DNA of 44,910 nucleotides. It comes from Segetibacter sp. (lineage in GTDB: Bacteria; Bacteroidota; Bacteroidia; Chitinophagales; Chitinophagaceae). The stretch lies in NCBI GenBank assembly GCA_028288505.1, contig JAQBNN010000046.1, positions 1 to 44,910 of the forward strand. Reading direction: 5' to 3'. Position 1 is the stretch's first letter. Every line of letters starts with the position of its first letter. Position numbers and translations under genes: made by a program. The notes beneath the pieces were generated by a model that saw only the letters and a list, made by a program, of their open reading frames with translations, had not been told where the DNA came from and ran no database searches. Positions 44,316 through 44,910 of the stretch are shown here, piece after piece.

Positions 44316-44342
44316 CAGCATCGTTGCGTCGCACTCTTGTAC
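44316..44342 (-). repeat. Intergenic repeat copy 23 (A-type)
   Basis: A perfect A-type core on the minus strand (44323-44342) is followed by GATGCTGACTAGCG. It lies between the terminator and the tatC promoter box. Confidence 0.9.
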
Positions 44343-44415
44343 TGCAACAAAAAAGCAGCAATGCCCATTTTTGTAGCATTTCATATTCATTAAGAACTTG
44401 GGTTAAGATAACCTT

Positions 44416-44423
44416 TAACTTTG
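44416..44423 (+). promoter_or_regulatory. tatC: -7 promoter box of tatC
   Basis: TAACTTTG matches TAnnTTTG exactly, 30 bases before the tatC ATG. A TTG lies 15 bases upstream of the box, somewhat closer than usual for a -33 element. Confidence 0.5.
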
Positions 44424-44452
44424 CGCACCTTGTTTAAATAGCAAAAAATTAA

Positions 44453-44910
44453 ATGGCTGTAAGCATACTCAAAAGACTTCGACCTGATGATAAGGAAGAA
44501 ATGACTTTTATCGACCATCTGGAAGCGTTACGCTGGCATCTTGTACGCTCTTTATTTGTGGTACTTGTTTTTGCCATTGCAGCTTTTGTTTACATCGATT
44601 GGATTTTCGATAACGTAATAACAGGTCCACTTCAAAATGATTTTGTAAGCTATCGCGGCCTTTGTAACCTTAGTCATTATCTCCGTATTGGCGATGCTTT
44701 ATGTATGCCTGCAATGAATATAAAAATGCAGACGACTGCATTTAGTAGCCAGTTTATGAATAGTATCACTATTGCATTCTTCACTGGTTTCATGGCTGCC
44801 TTTCCGTACGTTTTCTGGGAGTTTTTTCGCTTCATAAAACCCGCACTTACACCAAAGGAGCTAAGCCATTCACGAGGAAGTATTTTCTGGGTTTCCTTTT
44901 GCTTCTTTAC
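44453..44910 (+). CDS. tatC: Sec-independent translocase protein TatC (5' part, cut by the window edge)
   Basis: The frame from the ATG at 44453 stays open to the window end (152 residues seen). MTFIDHLEALRWHLVRSL (about residues 17-34) is the TatC N-terminal signature, including the Glu that helps read the twin-arginine motif. A first membrane helix follows (about 32-52), then a periplasmic loop, a second helix (about 105-125), and the FWEFFRFIKPALTPKE block (about 121-136). TatC is the receptor of the Tat pathway, which exports folded proteins. The C-terminal half is outside the window. No tatA/B gene precedes it here. Confidence 0.93.
   Translation, partial: MAVSILKRLRPDDKEEMTFIDHLEALRWHLVRSLFVVLVFAIAAFVYIDWIFDNVITGPLQNDFVSYRGLCNLSHYLRIGDALCMPAMNIKMQTTAFSSQFMNSITIAFFTGFMAAFPYVFWEFFRFIKPALTPKELSHSRGSIFWVSFCFF

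Larger units (their letters stand above)
44139..44452. other. Gap before tatC
   Basis: 314 bases with a terminator (44154-44186), repeat copy 23 (44316-44342) and a promoter box (44416-44423). No gene is visible. Confidence 0.65.

Noticed and set aside
111-44342. CRISPR array built from the repeated 20-30 base motif
   Set aside because: Copies are about 2 kb apart, occur in both orientations and are separated by ordinary genes, with no regular spacers and no cas genes.
111-44342. The repeat as a rho-independent terminator family
   Set aside because: The core palindrome has a one-base centre, so it cannot fold into a normal hairpin, there is no T-run, and several copies lie beyond a separate good terminator or between divergent genes.
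1-44910. tRNA, rRNA or insertion sequence genes
   Set aside because: No cloverleaf, rRNA segment or transposase-like protein was recognised in either strand.

Overview
This window looks like a chromosomal segment of a Bacteroidota bacterium, most likely of the Chitinophagaceae or a close relative. The evidence is the moderately low GC, a giant secreted protein with a C-terminal type IX secretion sorting domain, paired DUF1800/DUF1501 genes, a DUF2339/DUF3999 pair, TAnnTTTG-type promoter boxes and almost no Shine-Dalgarno signals. No rRNA, tRNA, CRISPR array, prophage or insertion sequence was found. The gene content is mostly housekeeping and core physiology.

Layout, left to right: a HipA-like kinase with a DUF3037 partner (263-1418); a secreted amidohydrolase; a leftward block with a Gfo/Idh/MocA oxidoreductase, a DEAD-box RNA helicase, a YihY/BrkB membrane protein and an unknown exported protein (2762-7426); a ParA-type ATPase with an exported protein and an esterase (7711-9738); an AsmA-like protein and a proline-iminopeptidase-like lipoprotein (9981-13493); ribosomal proteins L13, S9 and S2, then EF-Ts (13834-16713); a 1707-residue PKD-repeat surface protein (17260-22383); an operon of an atypical receiver, a HEAT-repeat membrane protein and a processive glycosyltransferase (22923-25934); DUF2339 and DUF3999 (26415-29982); a DUF6265 protein; lysS; DUF1800 and Tat-exported DUF1501; a second amidohydrolase; a CNNM/CorC protein; a large GAF/PAS sensor kinase coupled to a receiver-kinase hybrid (39412-44138); and the 5' part of tatC at the right edge.

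The most striking feature is not a gene. A roughly 25-60 bp element, core GTACAAGAGTGCGACGCAAC or GTACAAGTGAGTGACACAAC followed by a variable tail starting near GATGCTTAAT, occurs 24 times. At least one copy lies in every one of the 20 gaps between transcription units, and in none of the gaps inside operons. It is present in convergent, divergent and co-directional gaps, in both orientations. The two core versions differ by paired changes that both keep a short palindrome (GCGACGC versus GTGACAC). Where a terminator is visible at a gene's 3' end, the element usually lies beyond it, so it is unlikely to be the terminator itself. A genome-wide binding site or a dispersed non-autonomous element are the leading ideas. 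No protein that acts on it can be identified here.

Functional links: the Tat signal on the DUF1501 protein connects to TatC at the right edge. The receiver/HEAT/glycosyltransferase operon suggests regulated exopolysaccharide synthesis, and its receiver has Asn where the phosphoacceptor Asp should be. The rpsB-tsf pair, often one operon, is split here by the repeat and by a 58-bp inverted repeat.
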